The translations under genes were made by a program, and so were the position numbers. Shown here piece by piece: positions 4,658 to 5,072 of a stretch of DNA of 5,072 nucleotides. The DNA is from DASQVO01 sp035640715. Lineage in GTDB: Bacteria; Actinomycetota; Actinomycetes; Streptosporangiales; Streptosporangiaceae. Below the pieces are notes generated by a model. It was not told the origin of the DNA and ran no database searches. It saw nothing but the letters and a program-made list of their open reading frames with translations. The stretch lies in NCBI GenBank assembly GCA_035640715.1, contig DASQVO010000231.1, positions 1 to 5,072 of the forward strand, read 5' to 3'. Numbering within the stretch: position 1 is the first letter of the stretch; every line of letters begins with the position of its first letter.

Positions 4658-4939
4658 TCAGCGCTGGTCGATGGCCTCGCCGTTGACGACCGTGGCATCC
4701 TTGGCGAGCGCCATCGCCGGGCCGCCGCCGGCTACCGCACCCGCGGCCGCGACGCCGCGACTTTCCAGATCGTCTTGTCCGGGTTTCATACGACGGCGGA
4801 GTGGCCGCCCCGCAGCGCGTTCGCGGCCGGCTTCAGCGGCCTGGCGCTGGCTCGGCGCTGGCGTCGGGGCCGGCGCCGATGACGCCGTGGATGAGTGATC
4901 TCGTGTCAGCGCCTCACGGTACGCGTCTGTGCAGTTCAT
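4658..4939 (-). CDS. Doubtful small hypothetical protein
   Basis: A 93-codon frame begins 20 bases after the VOC stop on the same strand. The predicted protein has a Ser/Ala/Pro-rich stretch (about 17-30), an Arg/Ala-rich middle, then an Ala/Gly-rich segment (GVAAAGAVAGGG, about 62-73) and the end MALAKDATVVNGEAIDQR, which looks more protein-like than the rest. There is no ribosome site before the ATG at 4939. A shorter version could begin at an internal ATG at about codon 51, also without a site. Third positions are GC-rich, but so are those of open frames on the other strand. I recognise no family. It may be a real small protein, a degraded gene, or chance. Confidence 0.25.
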   Translation of the reverse strand: MNCTDAYREALTRDHSSTASSAPAPTPAPSQRQAAEAGRERAAGRPLRRRMKPGQDDLESRGVAAAGAVAGGGPAMALAKDATVVNGEAIDQR

Positions 4940-4959
4940 GGCTGCGAGCGCCGGGCGGC

Positions 4960-5072
4960 TCAGCGCTGCTCCTGAATGCGGATCAGGTTGCCCGCGGGAT
5001 CGCGGAAGGCGCAGTCGCGAACGCCGTACGGTTGGCCGGTCGGTTCCTGGACGACCTCGGCGTCGCTGGCCT
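4960..5072 (-). CDS. VOC family protein (glyoxalase/bleomycin-resistance fold), C-terminal part
   Basis: Only the last 36 residues are visible; the gene enters from the right edge and stops with TGA at 4962-4960. They contain QPYGVRDCAFRDPAGNLIRI followed by QEQR. A 'P.G....F.DP.GN.(I/V)...' segment ending in a Glu is the classic last strand of vicinal-oxygen-chelate proteins, where that Glu (in RIQE) is a common metal ligand. Members include glyoxalase I, extradiol dioxygenases, antibiotic-resistance proteins and many unassigned small enzymes; the fragment cannot tell which. The two overhanging bases at 5071-5072 belong to a broken codon. Confidence 0.85.
   Translation of the reverse strand, partial: ASDAEVVQEPTGQPYGVRDCAFRDPAGNLIRIQEQR

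Larger units (their letters stand above)
4391..4959. other. Largely non-coding stretch between amidotransferase and VOC genes
   Basis: Apart from the stem-loop cluster and the doubtful frame at 4658-4939, I find no supportable gene in these 570 bases. Several short frames are open on both strands, as expected at this G+C content, but none has a ribosome site, a recognisable domain or a clear codon bias advantage. On the minus strand TAGCCT (4404-4409) could be a -10 for the amidotransferase gene, without a matching -35. A truncated gene or decayed mobile element is possible. Confidence 0.4.

Overview
The window is G+C-rich throughout, with strongly G/C-biased third codon positions, long antisense shadow frames, GTG as well as ATG starts, and Arg/Ala/Gly-rich proteins. 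Together with two DUF1707-domain membrane proteins (a family seen almost only in Actinobacteria), this points to a high-GC actinomycete chromosome. The species cannot be read from this stretch. No insertion sequence, prophage, CRISPR array, tRNA or rRNA is recognisable.

Layout. Bases 1-1296, minus strand: two genes of a nitrate/sulfonate/taurine-type ABC importer, the ATPase first and then the N-terminal part of the permease, which runs off the left edge. The substrate-binding protein is not in view. Bases 1297-1557: a divergent intergenic region, less GC-rich than its surroundings, with direct repeats and one good -10-like hexamer. Bases 1558-2103, plus strand: a lipoprotein with a PCu(A)C-type copper-chaperone fold but without the canonical HxM ligand pair. 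Bases 2297-2806 and 3042-3374, plus strand: two DUF1707 membrane proteins that look like diverged tandem duplicates; the first has a palindrome over a candidate promoter, the second follows a short direct repeat. Bases 3485-4375, minus strand: a stand-alone class II glutamine amidotransferase (YafJ/EgtC-like) with an almost ideal Shine-Dalgarno sequence. Bases 4391-4959: mostly non-coding, with a cluster of abutting stem-loops (4455-4645) and one doubtful small frame. Bases 4960-5072, minus strand: the C-terminus of a VOC (glyoxalase/bleomycin-resistance fold) protein, cut by the right edge.

How they work together. Only the ABC ATPase and permease clearly form one machine. The lipoprotein and the DUF1707 proteins share a strand and a cell-envelope location, but the gaps between them (193 and 235 bases) and their separate candidate control sites suggest separate transcription units. 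The amidotransferase and VOC genes share the opposite strand but are nearly 600 bases apart. I see no convincing defence, secretion or biosynthetic system. The parts most worth a second look are the multi-stem region at 4455-4645, the ligand-depleted PCu(A)C lipoprotein, and the DUF1707 pair with its palindromic promoter region.
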